Of a stretch of 64,000 nt of DNA, positions 44,829 to 56,814 are shown one piece after another. The stretch spans positions 983,245 to 1,047,244 of the forward strand of contig NW_006766886.1 of the NCBI RefSeq assembly GCF_000275845.1, given 5' to 3'. Origin of the DNA: Dichomitus squalens LYAD-421 SS1. Lineage: Eukaryota; Basidiomycota; Agaricomycetes; Polyporales; Polyporaceae. The notes beneath the pieces were generated by a model. The model saw nothing but the letters and a program-made list of their open reading frames with translations, had not been told where the DNA came from and did no database searches. The stretch's first letter is position 1. Each line of letters begins with the position of its first letter. The translations under genes and the position numbers were made by a program.

Positions 44829-47382
44829 GCAGCACCTCTGACCATGTTGTTCTCAGGTGACGGCCTGCGGACACTCCTATCATTGCCATCTTATCGCATT
44901 CCGGCTCGTCGCCCAGCCAATCCCTCGTACCTATATCCCGATGTGGATGGTTCTTGCCCAATGCCGGCCTGCATTCTCACGTGTCCTTGTGTCCTGTCCA
45001 CATGTCAAAGGCCAAGAGATAGTTGTGAGAAGGACTTACTCCAGGGTAGCTTCTTGCAAGCGGATGCCGAGGTCGATCGTGGCCTTCAAAGCTTCCATAG
45101 GAAGTTGCTTCCGAGAGTTGTTTGACTGGTGGATCTTGATCCCGATTGTGGTTAGTGTCCTGCACCTCAACGTCGTTAGGTGAAAGCCAATAACTTGACA
45201 TGCTATTAGAGATTCAGGAGTTAGCTTAGACAGTCATAGCCCCGCTTCCCACCGATAGCGCGAAGCGGACGACGCTAGGCCCCTCAATATGTGGCCTGTG
45301 CTACAGCGTTGTGGGCTATGCATAGTATTCATGAACGACTTACATTATAAAACGTCGGCACAAAGACTCATGTTACCCATGGTCTATCTATGAGGAGAGA
45401 CGGGTGCCATTTGGGAAGGGCGTGCTGTGACAGCGACTGGGCGGAGGGGACGGCAGAAGGGAGGAAGTTCCTCCAATTCCTTTGAGGCCAGCTCACTCGG
45501 CGTAGCAGTTACGGCACGATCCATGCACAGTAAGTATCAGACATGTGCTATGAGGAAGGCATGATCAAGATGAAGTACCACGCAGGAACGCACAGACATC
45601 CTTGCAAAGAGGAGGAAAGCTAAGGGCAGTACATCTCGTACACGAGGGCTTTGCTTGAGAAGGGGATAGCAGAAGCGAGTGCTACTACAACACTCGTGGA
45701 AACGGTTCGGCGACAGGAGGAGAACGCACCTTATGGAAGGCATGAATATTACCGGGAAGCAACGACTGAACCCTCGGGCGCCGTGCTCGAAAGGAGCCCA
45801 CTATGAGGCTATAGCGCAATGTGGTGGATGCAGGGCATTGGGAAGTGGTAACGGCGCGACTGCTGCCACGCCAATGTCCGATAGAACACTCCACAAAGGG
45901 TCCAAGCGGAAGAGATCGAGAAAGTCCCGGCAGATAGACGAAAACAACAGAAGTCAACACTATCTGCAGAGAGCGGCACGCATTTTTTCGACATCATCTT
46001 ACAACGAGGGAACTGGCAGACCTTACGCCGGCGAACGGCCGCATGCAAAGATCACACAACGGGCAACGGACTCGTTGGTCCCTCTCTCATGATGGTCTTT
46101 CCCATGGACACAGCCCTTCGAAGCAACTAGGGAGGAGGATACGGCGCGTCGATTGATAACAGAGCAGACCAGTAATACGGTCCTCGGAGAAGTCGCGTTT
46201 GGGGCTTTCCGCCGTGTTCCTCGAGTATGTTCATTGCCCAGAAAGATCTGTTTAGGCCTCGCAACGACCTGAGGGAAGTGGAGACAGTGAATGGGCGACG
46301 TACCTGGGGTCTTGCACTGTGTATGTAATAGATCACGGCACGGTCTCCAGGCTCCAGGTCTCGCTGTACATGTGTCTTGTAACGCCTCACAAACAACGCA
46401 GGGGGCACGCCAGAGAGAAGGAGGACTCCGCTGTTGCAATAAGCCCATGACAGTGACAGCACGCAGGGTAGCAAGTTCCTGCGGGTTGTTGGCTCGGAGA
46501 GAGGTTCGTTCGCTAACAACAGCGCATATCATAAGGGGCAACGGAAGAAGCCGAGCGAATGCCACCGATGCCGACTGCCATCTCTAGCACCGACAATCCC
46601 GCTCTCCTGATGATCCCATTGCGCCGTCCATCTCCCCAGTTCAGGCATACGCTCGATAGTCGCATTTTGCTCGGCATTTCGAAGTACACCTCGTGCGACA
46701 TCGCAATGCTGATCCACAAGTCGGTTCGCACCAAGATATCTCCCTAATGGTCGAACTCTAGGGTGGTGTCCATTGCGGTCAAGGCCCTCGGTCGCATGCA
46801 CGGCCGAACTTCCTGACCAGTCCGACAATCGTGACGTCCAAATCAACTCCGAAGCGTTCAGCTGCATATCCATTCTCTTCACAGGCTCGGCACCGCTAAG
46901 CGAAGCACATGCCCGCCAGCAGGCAGGTTACAGCACCTGGACAGTGTTCGCCTAGTCTTCCGGATATCTGGAGGTTACCCTTTCCCAAATGGCCTGCCTA
47001 TGTCCCATGTGCCACAAAGCGAAAGAATGGCAGCGATACATGCTTGCAAGCATAGACCGCTTTGTTGAGCTGGGCCGCTGTCTTGATCTGCGTCCTCGCC
47101 GTTTTTAGTGTGCCTCTCATCATGCATGTTCCCCACGAGGCGTACCCGCGGAGGGTCGCGTTTCTTCTTTTGTCCACCGTCACCTTTTTGGTCTAAAGAA
47201 GTAGATCCGAGCTCTTGACACGCGCTGCAGCTCGTCGTATTACTCGAATGACTTATAACCGAGCGGGTCTCGACTCTCCCCAGCCGAAACTGCTCGTCAC
47301 TTTTCCTCGCTATTTACTCCCGCTTTTATCTCCACCACCATCGTAGCTAACAGCGTCTGTACCTATACCCCCTGCTTGCACT
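44829..47382. other. Gene-free stretch between transposon and J-domain gene
   Basis: About 2.5 kb. Several short frames on the minus strand between about 46900 and 46020 have protein-like composition but no recognisable domain and no consistent spliced structure. The last 200 bases should hold the promoter of the J-domain gene. No further inverted repeats were noticed. Confidence 0.4.
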
Positions 47383-49330
47383 ATGCCTGCATCAGCAACA
47401 GACGTGAATAAGCACCTTGAGACGCTAGGTCTCAAGCCGGAAGATCTCAATGGAGATGCCGTTAGGGTGGCCTATAAGAAACTCGTGAGTAGGTCCTTGT
47501 TCAGAAAGCGTATCCACTACTGAAGATGGTTTTAGGCCCTCAGGTGGCATCCGGATCGTCACAACGCCGATCCAGAGGAGGCGAAGGAGAAGTTCATTGA
47601 GGTGCGTAGTCATTGTTCTCGCCAGCCAAGAAACGTTCGGGCTCAATGGCGCTCCGTGCCGCAGGTCAACGATGCCTATAAAGCTCTTGTAGAAGAGTGC
47701 AAAAAGCGTGACAAGCGTAAGAAGTCGCACAAGGAAGAGGACGGCGCATCCACTTGGCGGCCATTCTGGGCGGGGTCGGCACCTAGCGCGTCATCGTCGT
47801 CGTCCAGCTCCTCATCAAACGCTTCGTCATCGCGCGGCTCCCGTGCAAGCGATTCCTCAGCGAAGCACACGGAGATGCCCCCCGCAAAGCCTAAAGAGAC
47901 GCATGCCGCGAAACCTGGGGAAGCACGATCTAACCACTCATCTGATTCGTACTCCGCGAAACCCTCTCATACCCATGCCGACAAACATACGGATGCCACC
48001 CACAAGCATGAAGCGCGTCCCAGCACCAGGTCGCGACAGTCTGGTGACCGCGATACGTCACACTCTTCTCCCAAAGCGGAGCGTTCTCAAACCAAATCGT
48101 CCCACGCACCCTCTGCTGCGCCCAAATCTCCACGCCCATTCAAGACAGTTCATCTGGACGATAGCGATAATGATTCCTCGTTGGAGGACGGGTGCGTGAT
48201 TGGAAACTCTTGCTGCGCGAATTGCTGCTCACCTGACCTCGTGATCCTCTTCAGTTCGCTTCCGGCTAACAAGCACCGGCACTACCACCGTGGAAAGGGG
48301 AAGAAGCCTTCGCTAGGAGAGGACGACTATGAGTTCATCGACCTCGGAGCGCCGCTGAAGCCTATCCGGTCCCCCAAGGCAGTCTCAAATCCCGCAAAAG
48401 ATTGGATATTCCCCCTTCACCTCTCGCTTGAAGATCTTTATTTCGGCGCGACGCACCGATATCGCATCACGCGCAACCTGCGCTCTTCCCCCGCGGACAC
48501 ATGCTCAGGGAAGTCCACCAGCAGATCCCAGACAGTCCAGATCGACTTGCAGGTCTCGCCCGGCTGGCGCACGGGCACACGCATTCGTGTACAGGGCGTT
48601 GGGAATCAGCGGAGAGATGGCTCGTTCCAGGACATCGTCTTCGTCATCGCTGAAGCACCTCATGCGCGGTTTACGCGGGACGGGGATCATCTCGTCTTGC
48701 CTGTCCGCATTCCCTGGGTAGACGCGCACTCGAGACCGTGTCAGCCCGGCGACGCCGATGATGACGATAGTCTGCTCGGGCCAGCGGACGGACCTGGTGG
48801 CCACAAGTTCGGTTTGGGGAAATTCAGACACCACGGCCATGGTCACGCGCACGATCAGGCGGTGGCGGACGAGGTGTATGTGATGGGCTTGGACGGGAAG
48901 GAGTACACGCTCCCGATTCCACAGACATTGGTCGAGGCTGCGAAAGGGACGCGGATATTCGGTGCGGGGATGCCTATTCGCAAGGACGGCAAGGTTATCG
49001 GGAAGGGTGACCTGGTCATCCGGTGAGTCTTCCTTGACTCCCTTCATCTTCTGTTATTCTCCTTCGCTCTTGGCGTCACTTCTCTTCGCGGTCATCGTAT
49101 TCCATTCCATTTGCCCCATTTCGCTTTCACCGGAACCTTCGGACTTGATCGAGAGTCCGAGCGTTTCTGGCCCTTTCAAGCCGCTCTTTGTGGCCATTCC
49201 GTGAGCAAATCACTGACATGCCGTTCGTGCGTGCTACAGGTGGGAGTTCGTCTTCCCGGAGTCCGACACAACACAACGGTCACGATGGCAGACCCTTAAG
49301 GACGCGATGCACCTCCGCTTCCAAGTATGA
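47383..49330 (+). CDS. J-domain protein with DnaJ-type C-terminal domain (Hsp40)
   Basis: Hsp70 co-chaperone of 517 aa in five exons: 47383-47484, 47536-47601, 47665-48191, 48255-49022 and 49240-49330. The J domain is interrupted by introns: LGLKPEDLNGDAVRVAYKKL, then ALRWHPDRHN with the HPD triad at residues 39-41, then VNDAYKAL. No G/F region or zinc finger follows. Instead there is a Ser/Lys/His-rich linker of about 170 residues. The C-terminal part, from about 280, has SLEDLYFGATHRYRITRNL, RIRVQGVGNQRRDGSFQDIV and FTRDGDHLVLPVRIPWVDA, the two-barrel substrate-binding fold of DnaJ/Sis1 type. A His-rich loop (RHHGHGHAHDQ) interrupts it. The last intron (49023-49239) is 217 bases, the longest of the gene. 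By layout it is nearest to class B Hsp40s with an unusual linker. Confidence 0.88.
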
Positions 49331-52300
49331 CGCAACACCACTTCCCCGCCTCCGTGCTCTCCGAGCGCGGGGTTCTGGCCCGCATCGTGGCTCGGTTACG
49401 TCTACGATGGGGTGCCGCGTACCCCGGAACCCCAGACACATCTCGCGGGCTATGCAATCCCCTATATAGGGTCAACACGTTCTAGGTACCCTTCTTGGCG
49501 ATGTGGGTCATTCTCGCCGTCAACGACTCGATTCGCATCCGACTTTCCGTGTTCCGGACACGATCGAACAAAAAGGACGACAAGTATGCGTATGAGCGTA
49601 TGATCATCTGACATCCTGATATGGATGGCTGGACGGACATGCACTGCTCCCTTCTCTCGTTCCCCCTCGTTTTCATCTCTTTCCCGGTTCGTCTATGACT
49701 TTTGACGTGTGATATGTGTTGGGTTTTTCGGACTAGTGCTTACTTTCTATTCTCATCATATCACCTTCCCATTGTCATCTTCATCCCCATCTCATGTCTA
49801 TCTTCTGCATCGGACGGACCTTCGCATCACGTATAGCTGTAGGCGATATGCCCAAACCAGATCCGTGTATATGTACTACGAGATGCTTTTTCTTCCTTGT
49901 ACTATATTCATCTTGTCGTGCTTGCTCCATCCTTTCTCCTTTTGTCTAGTCGTTGCTACTCCTAGCTGTGTCTTGATAGTGTATATTACCATGGTACTGT
50001 GTACTATAGGCTACGATGCAATCGTCTATATGGACGCCAGATGCATGCCCAGATACGATCTGACGATGCAGACTAAGCCCTAGGTGCAGCACATGGATTG
50101 AAACGTCGATACTACTTTATAGAGAGCTTCCTAAGATGGGTGCGAAGTGCTCAGACGGCAAGATGATCATGTCGCGTATAGCTACTGTGAATCACCGTAC
50201 CAGCTGGCTGCGGACGTACATCCCTGACCGAGTGTGTACACGCGTACCTGCCAGTGGCTGCGATAAGAGCCGCAAGGGAGATGTATCAAGTACTGCGCTG
50301 GTGCGCTGTTTGACGGACAGACGAGATCCCAAATGTACCGCAAACGCACAGGTCTTTAGAGATCAAGTCACAGTGGATTGCGGAAATTATGATATCCGGG
50401 GCATGAATAGTAGAGTGCTGTGATCAAAGTTCTGCGGAAGTTGGCTAGCGATGAAGAACAAGAAACCCGACAACAAAAGCACCGACCACAACCACGTTAT
50501 TTGCACTTTCTGATGCGTGTATCTGACTCGGCCAAACTTAGGGCGACTGTTCATTGTCGGTCACAGTCGGCCACGCGACAGGCATTGTGTATATTTAAAT
50601 GCAACCGCTCCCAGCATGTAAGAGGATCCAGGTTCTAGCACAGTGCTCTTCCGGTATCAGACACGATAGCATCTGCTGATGGTGTCTGGAAACCCAAATA
50701 TAGCGTCCACTGACCATACGATAGACAGGCACGAGGGACAACAATGGACTTCGTATGTCGGGGAATAGACGACACCGACCTGGGGGGGGGCGGGAGTAAT
50801 AATAACAGTCTCGCGTCTGCCTGGCCCTGCAAGCGTCATGCGTCCATGGTCCAGTGTCCAGAGAACGTCTGCGGCCGTCCCACGTAGTCCCCCCTAACGA
50901 CCGACCAACCTTGTCAACCTAGTTTAGGATGTGAGCGCATCCGGACAGGTCCCGGTACGTCACCGTGGGCTTCGCTCGCAGGTGAGGTACCGCTCCCAGG
51001 CGGCAGACCGGTGATGCACTGTAAGAGCCCACGCTCGGTGGGGGAGCGGTAGGCGTGTCACCTGTCGAGATGTGGTGACAGAGACACCGCGTCAGACCGA
51101 GCGTCGTGTTCGGAGGTTTGGTACATCATGAGCTCCATGCCCACGCTGTTTTGTAGCTCCATGGGGTCGCAAGGACCGGTGGGCGGGAGAGAGAAGGTTT
51201 GGCAGTGAATCCGGCCTACGCGTGATTACCTCAGTGCTTCCGGATTACGAGAAGCTCGACGGGCTGCCTTCAACGCAAGATGTCGTCGGAAAGTAGCAGT
51301 GACATTGACAGGACGTGGACAGGGCCCGATGTGGGCGTTACGGTGAAACGGGGCGAGGCGCGCCCCGTCTGTACAATGTAACTTGAGCGGCTGCGGTGTA
51401 GATGAGACTACCCCGACGGTCACCGACTTCGCGAAGAAACCGCACGTTGCTGTCAACGCAATGGGCTGCACAGGCTGAGGCTGAGGTACGTGTACGATAA
51501 TTTCGGCCGCGCCCAGGGTATGCCGAGACGGTGAGGGAACCCAGACACTCACGCGCGTCTTCGCCATCACGGACAGTAACGATCATCGCGAGCGTTGAAC
51601 CTCTCGAGGCCGCGCGAGACCTGCGCTTGAGGTGAATCAAATGTAGGCTTGCAGCGCGCTGATGTGCCACTGTATCGCACTGCAATGCCGGCCCGAAGGG
51701 GCCCAAAGCCGCGGCGTCAAAAAAAAAAAGGCGGGCCGCGCGCAAAGGGGAGGTCTCTTGACTTTGTTCGAGTGCGCGCTGGGAAGCCACCGTCCGTTGG
51801 AGGCTTCGTGGGCGGTGGCAGAACCTTGGATTGAGTTCGCGAATAGAACGCACCGCGCACAGCCATTTCCATTGTCGCGCTCATGAGTCCACCTTCTCAA
51901 CTTCGAGTTGAGGCGAGAGCGAGGCGACCGCGCATGGGTTGCTGCTGAATGAAGTGGGGGCTCGGTAGCGAGGATCAGCAGGAACTAGCGGCAAAAGCAC
52001 AAGGAGTGTGTCGCATCAAGCTGGGACTGCGGGATGCTGCTCACGGGCGCAAAGCAACTTGGTCGAGAGGAACTTCGAGCGAGGAACGGGCTTGGGCAGA
52101 TGGGCGGGCAGCGCGCATGAGCCAGGGCGGCGAGGCTAAGCAGATCACGCCGATTGAGCGCGGCCTCTCGTTCGCATAAGTACCCGTAGACTTACAGTTT
52201 CGGCTCATTGCTCGCACCCCCACCCTACGTATTCTCATGAGCGCGACGTAGGATGACCACGGCAAGCATTCGAGCGAGACAGCGGCGGCAGGAGCATGGC

Positions 52301-53542
52301 GGAGAAAAGCAAAGGGCGAGGGAGGTCAATGCAGTCGATGCGCCCGGCTAACGGCAATCCTCCTCGATCTCCGATAGCCGAGCTGAGCGCCGCAGCCTCA
52401 TTGGCCCTATCCATCCCCGGCCGCTCGGTAAATACCTCTCGCTCTCTCCTCCTTCCTCTCCCCCACATACTTCTGCACCGCCGTCTCATCCTACGCTCTG
52501 TCTTCAGCCTTCTGCGCTCTCGTGTCACCTCGCCGATAACATGCTCACATCGCGCACGCCTACTCATCGCCCCCAGATCTCCAAGTCTGCGCACATCGAC
52601 ATGCCCGGATGCAATGCACTCAATGATGCCACTGCTAACTGCGCCGCATTCCATACATATTGATCTGCTTTGCGTCTATCCTCTACCACTTTGCCATCCA
52701 CCGCTCGCGCTCTCCGAACAGCTCGTTCGGTGGCCTCGCGAGCAGAGCAGCAGCCCACGTCAAGCAAAGTCCCACCGCGCGCCGCGTTTCCATGTCTCTG
52801 TGCGCGGCGCGGCGTCTGAACGCCTGAGCGCTGAGCGCCCATGAACCGCCCGGGTAGCCAAAACTTGATCCGCTTCCATATGTGGATGCCGACAGCCACT
52901 CCGAAGGTCTCTGCGCTCAAGACCGCCCATGAAAGTGAGCGTCCTAGCAGGTGAGAACGCCCGCCGCCCAACTCCAACTATGCCCACAAAGACTGATGAT
53001 GGCGCCTCCTTCTCCGGCTTGCAAGCTCATGGTTGCTTTCGGGACCCAGAAAGCTTCCGTTCACACACCTCCACTGTTCTTCACTGAGCCTTCCCAGTAT
53101 GCCCTTTCATCCGCGCGACTTCACGGTCTGATCGAAGAGGACACGCCAATGATGTAGGGTGGAACAGGGGATATAATTGGATAGGACGGAGATGATACAA
53201 GGCATGTTACGATCCTAATTTAAAGTACCCGAGACACAGAACGGAGAGAGCTAACCAAAAGATACATGAACCAGGCTGGACGTATACAAGACTTCCAGAG
53301 CCGGCGATGGCGGAGACGGGCCCTCTGCCCGTCGGGGTATACTACGCATATAGGAGGAGTTGGAATGTAGAAGAGAATCGAAGGAGCAGATTAGGGAGTT
53401 CCATAAAGGTACGTCGTTTTCTTCTGAAGGCATGTCATAAGATGGCATATAACGTCGTCAGCGCATTGTCGCAGGTGGTTGTGGAGGTGTGTAGAGGATG
53501 GTCAGGCGCATATAGGGCGGACAAGGCGGCGATGCGTGTCCA
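49331..53542. other. Gene-free 4.2-kb stretch
   Basis: No frame has a recognisable domain, signal or spliced structure. The left 700 bases are T-rich and probably the 3' region of the J-domain gene. There is a run of nine G at 50782-50790 and a run of eleven A at 51719-51729. No inverted terminal repeats, rRNA or tRNA pattern was found by eye. The right edge holds the 3' end of the Zn2Cys6 gene. Confidence 0.45.
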
Positions 53543-56500
53543 CTAGGCCAGGAAGAGGCTCGCCCACTGCAGGCGGAGGCTCTGCCTCCAGTCCGTGAGG
53601 CGCGGGTGCTCGCCCTGGCGCGTCATGCGGATCGCGTTCGCACGCTGGATCCATACCTCATCCATCACCGTCTGCGCGAGTAGGATGTTCCCATTGGTCG
53701 CGTCCTGCATGAAGAAGCGGTGCTTGATGACTTCCCGCATCATCTGGTTGTCCGTCAGGCAGCCAGTGAGGAAGAGGGGGAAGATGAGTGCGCGGTCGTA
53801 TCGGGAGGGAGGGAGTTCGTTAAGGAGCTTCGCCATTTGGTCAACGCTGGTTGCGATCTCGGGTACGCCTAGGGAGAAGGAAGGGGGAAGGGTAAGCAAG
53901 ACGCTATGGGCGAGGGACGACGGTGAGTGTCTCACCTGGTGAAGAATCGCTGAGGACTGTATGCAGATACAAGAGCGCTGCCTCCCGGTACATCTCTCCA
54001 ATTATATGCTTCGTGCTGTCTACTGGGGACCTAGTCGACTTCGAGGCACCCGACATTCCAGGCTGCGGCGACGACATCAACGACGAAGACGACGCCATTG
54101 CCAACCCGGCAGGCATATCGAGACCCCCTGCCAAGGACGACGACGACGCCACTGTCGGTGTCTTGAGATCTTCAATATCTCCGGACTTTCCCATCGCCCT
54201 CTCCCTCAGCTCCTTCTCGATCGCGTCTCCGCGCCGGATGAGCTCGCGCATGCTTAGACTACCGCTCTGGAGTTCGGTTGCCTTCCAATGTGCTAGTGCG
54301 GATATCTCAGCAATCGCAAGCAGCGCCTCGTCCGGGCAGCCGGACAGGGTGTCCATGCGCAGCTCCGAGTGCTGCGCGTGCGCCGTCGGGCTTGTGTTGA
54401 TCGGCCAGAAGCCCGCGCCGCCCCCGAAGAGCCGCTTGTAGAGCGACAGGAAGCGCGGCGGCTGCATAAGCGTTATGCTCGAGAAGATGTCGGCGTACTG
54501 GGTGGACGAGACCGGTCGGTAAGTCAGTCAGCGCGCAGTCCGTGGCAACATGGCAGGAGTGAGGGGAGGACGTACCATCGTTGCCTTCGCGGCGAAGCGG
54601 CCCGCAGGCGACATGTTCAGCAGCGCGAGCTTCGGGTTTTCTTCGTTGTAGATGCCCGTCTGGGCGAGCCACTCGCACGCGTAGTCGAGCGGCGTCGCCC
54701 AGTCGGTGGACCCGCCTCCCAGGAGCGAGTACGCGATTAGCTGGCAAGCTGTGACCGCGTCGGAGTCGGAGTACTGGCCCGTGCCGTTGGTCTGTGGGGA
54801 GTGCATGAGGAGGTAGAGCGCGCGGTTGTAGAACTGCCGCGGGAGCGAGTTCTCGGCGTCGGGGTCCTCGAGGATGGGCTGCGTGCTCCGCGCCATCTGG
54901 GCCCGTCCGTGGTGCAGCGCCGCGAGGGCGCACAGGGAGAGGGCGACGGCGCCATCGGGGTCCGCCTGGACGATCTGTGGATCGGGAGGAGGTCAGCGAC
55001 AAGATCGTCAGGGACGTCAGTCAAAATCGCGCTGCAATGCTCCGACCTTCCGCGCCCAACGCCATCGTCTCGCCGCCCATGCCATGTGCATGGCCAGGCA
55101 AGGAGGGCGACGTCTTCTTGGCGCGCGGAAGCATCGCGATCGAGGACATCGAGTGATCCCGATGATCCTCGACGCCCAACGCCATTCCGGCGGCAAGGGA
55201 AGCCAATATGTATCCCGTCTCCGCGCGCCGGGTGTCCAACTCAATCATTGGCTTTCGCCTGATCAAGAAGCGACGGGGGGAAAGGCAAACAGAAAGCAGG
55301 CTCCGCGGCACCGAGCCCTGTGTGTTGGAGGCAACAGGCCCAGGGACACTCACAGGAAGTAGTAGGTTCGTGAGCGACTCTCCCGCAAATACATATTGCA
55401 ACTCTCGGACGTATTTGAAGTAATATGAGATGTATTCATCCCTGCGGACCGTCGGTGCGGGGGGCGCTGGCATTGGTGGTGGCATAGAGATACTCATTCC
55501 TTGCTGTGGAAGGAAGCCGGTGTAAGGTATGTCGTCGCCCGCTCCCATTGGCATTGGGGGCGAGGGGAAGCCATAGAGCGACTCGTTGATGTTCGGTGTT
55601 GAGTGGTTGTGGAGGAGCGAGGCCATTGGTGAGGCTGAAGGATGGTGGCGGGACGACGACGCTGAGACGTTATGACCCCATTGGTCGGCATCTACACGAA
55701 GCACAGTCAGCGACGCCAAAATCCGAGAAGGTTACGTCGGATCTCTGGCCTGCCCCCCGTTGCCGGCAATGCTCTAACGTCGCAAGCACGTATGCAGACG
55801 CAACAGCTTCGCAGAACAGCACGAGGGCAAGACACGAGGACAGACAGCAGGACGTGGAGGAAAGACCTGAGGCTTACCCGATATAGGTCTCGACATCCCG
55901 GGGATATGATAAGGCGCACTGCCGCCGGTACCGATATATGAGTCGCGGCGGAATGTCGTCTCGCGCGCACTCATTGTGCGTCGCAGCGTCGTCTGCGGTC
56001 CTGGACCTGCGACCCCTGGTGTAGCGGGTTGCGACGAGGCGGAGAGGCCAGCGGAGTGCCAGGGCTGCCGTGGCTGTCCGCGGATGAGGCCCATACGCGA
56101 TAGCTGCTCCTTGATGCTGGCCTTGTATGCCGCCACCTTCTCCTTGTCCTGTGCACGTCGCACCGGCCAGCCGAACGCGGTCGAATTGCGGCGATGAGAC
56201 GAATAATTGCGGTGAGAGGGGGGACATCAGCACGGCCCTGCAGTGGCGTGGCGTGGAGATGTCTGATAGACGCACCCGCATCCAGTCGGGCCGCTTGGGC
56301 CCCCAGCCCAGGCACTGTATGCGGAGCCGCAGACACGTCTTGCACGAGTCGCCTTCGCGTTCTTCGTCGCATTTCTAGCAGCGCGAGAAGGCGAAGCGGG
56401 GACACGGGGAGCGCGGGAAGAAGGTCAGCATGCGCGAACAGGCATCGCGTAGAAACGGGCTGCGGGATGATTGCTCACCTTACGTCGTACGCGGCACGTC

Positions 56501-56814
56501 CTGCGGTCGTGTGGGACGATGCGCGAGGGAGTCAGGACACTCGTGAGGAATGGAACCACAGGCAGGGACGCGTACCAGCAGCCGCCCTTGCCGGCGGAGG
56601 ACGAGCGCGTGAGATCAGACATGGCACGCGTCGGTGTGCTCCTCGTACTTCGGTCCTGGGGAGAGTCGCCTTCATCCGACGCAGGCGGAGGAGCGTAAAG
56701 AGGTGTGGCGGAAGTTACGGGAGACGCGTTGGCGGACGTCCCGTCAGATGGAAGCTCGGGAGACGGAGAGTGGCTGTCGCCGCTGGACGGCGAGGGGATT
56801 GGTTGGAGAGCCAT
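53543..56814 (-). CDS. Zn2Cys6 fungal transcription factor
   Basis: Nuclear DNA-binding regulator of 751 aa. Exons from high to low: 56814-56576, 56500-56479, 56374-56276, 56148-55878, 55691-55354, 54974-54576, 54497-53936 and 53868-53543. The binuclear zinc cluster is spread over three exons: CWTCRVRRKKCDEE, then SCKTCLRLRIQC, giving cysteines 79, 82, 89, 98, 101 and 108 in the C-x2-C-x6-C-x8-C-x2-C-x6-C pattern. A Ser/Pro-rich region follows. The body resembles the fungal-specific factor domain: IVQADPDGAVALSLCALAAL, AYSLLGGGSTDW, LADIFSSITLMQ-like YADIFSSITLMQPPRFLSL, and FPLFLTGCLTDNQ with REVIKHRFFMQD near the end. The second exon is only 22 bases. The 379-base intron 5 is unusually long and stays open after the donor for over 100 codons. 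Target genes are unknown. Confidence 0.86.

Noticed and set aside
49709..50083. 124-codon hydrophobic frame on plus
   Set aside because: T-rich sequence just after the J-domain gene makes hydrophobic codons by chance; no start context, introns or family match.
51338..51853. 171-codon minus-strand frame
   Set aside because: Arg/Ala-rich composition, a run of F from an A11 tract, and no recognisable domain.
54307..55002. 231-codon minus-strand frame within the Zn2Cys6 gene
   Set aside because: Wrong frame of exons 6 and 7; Arg/Gly-rich shadow with no domain.
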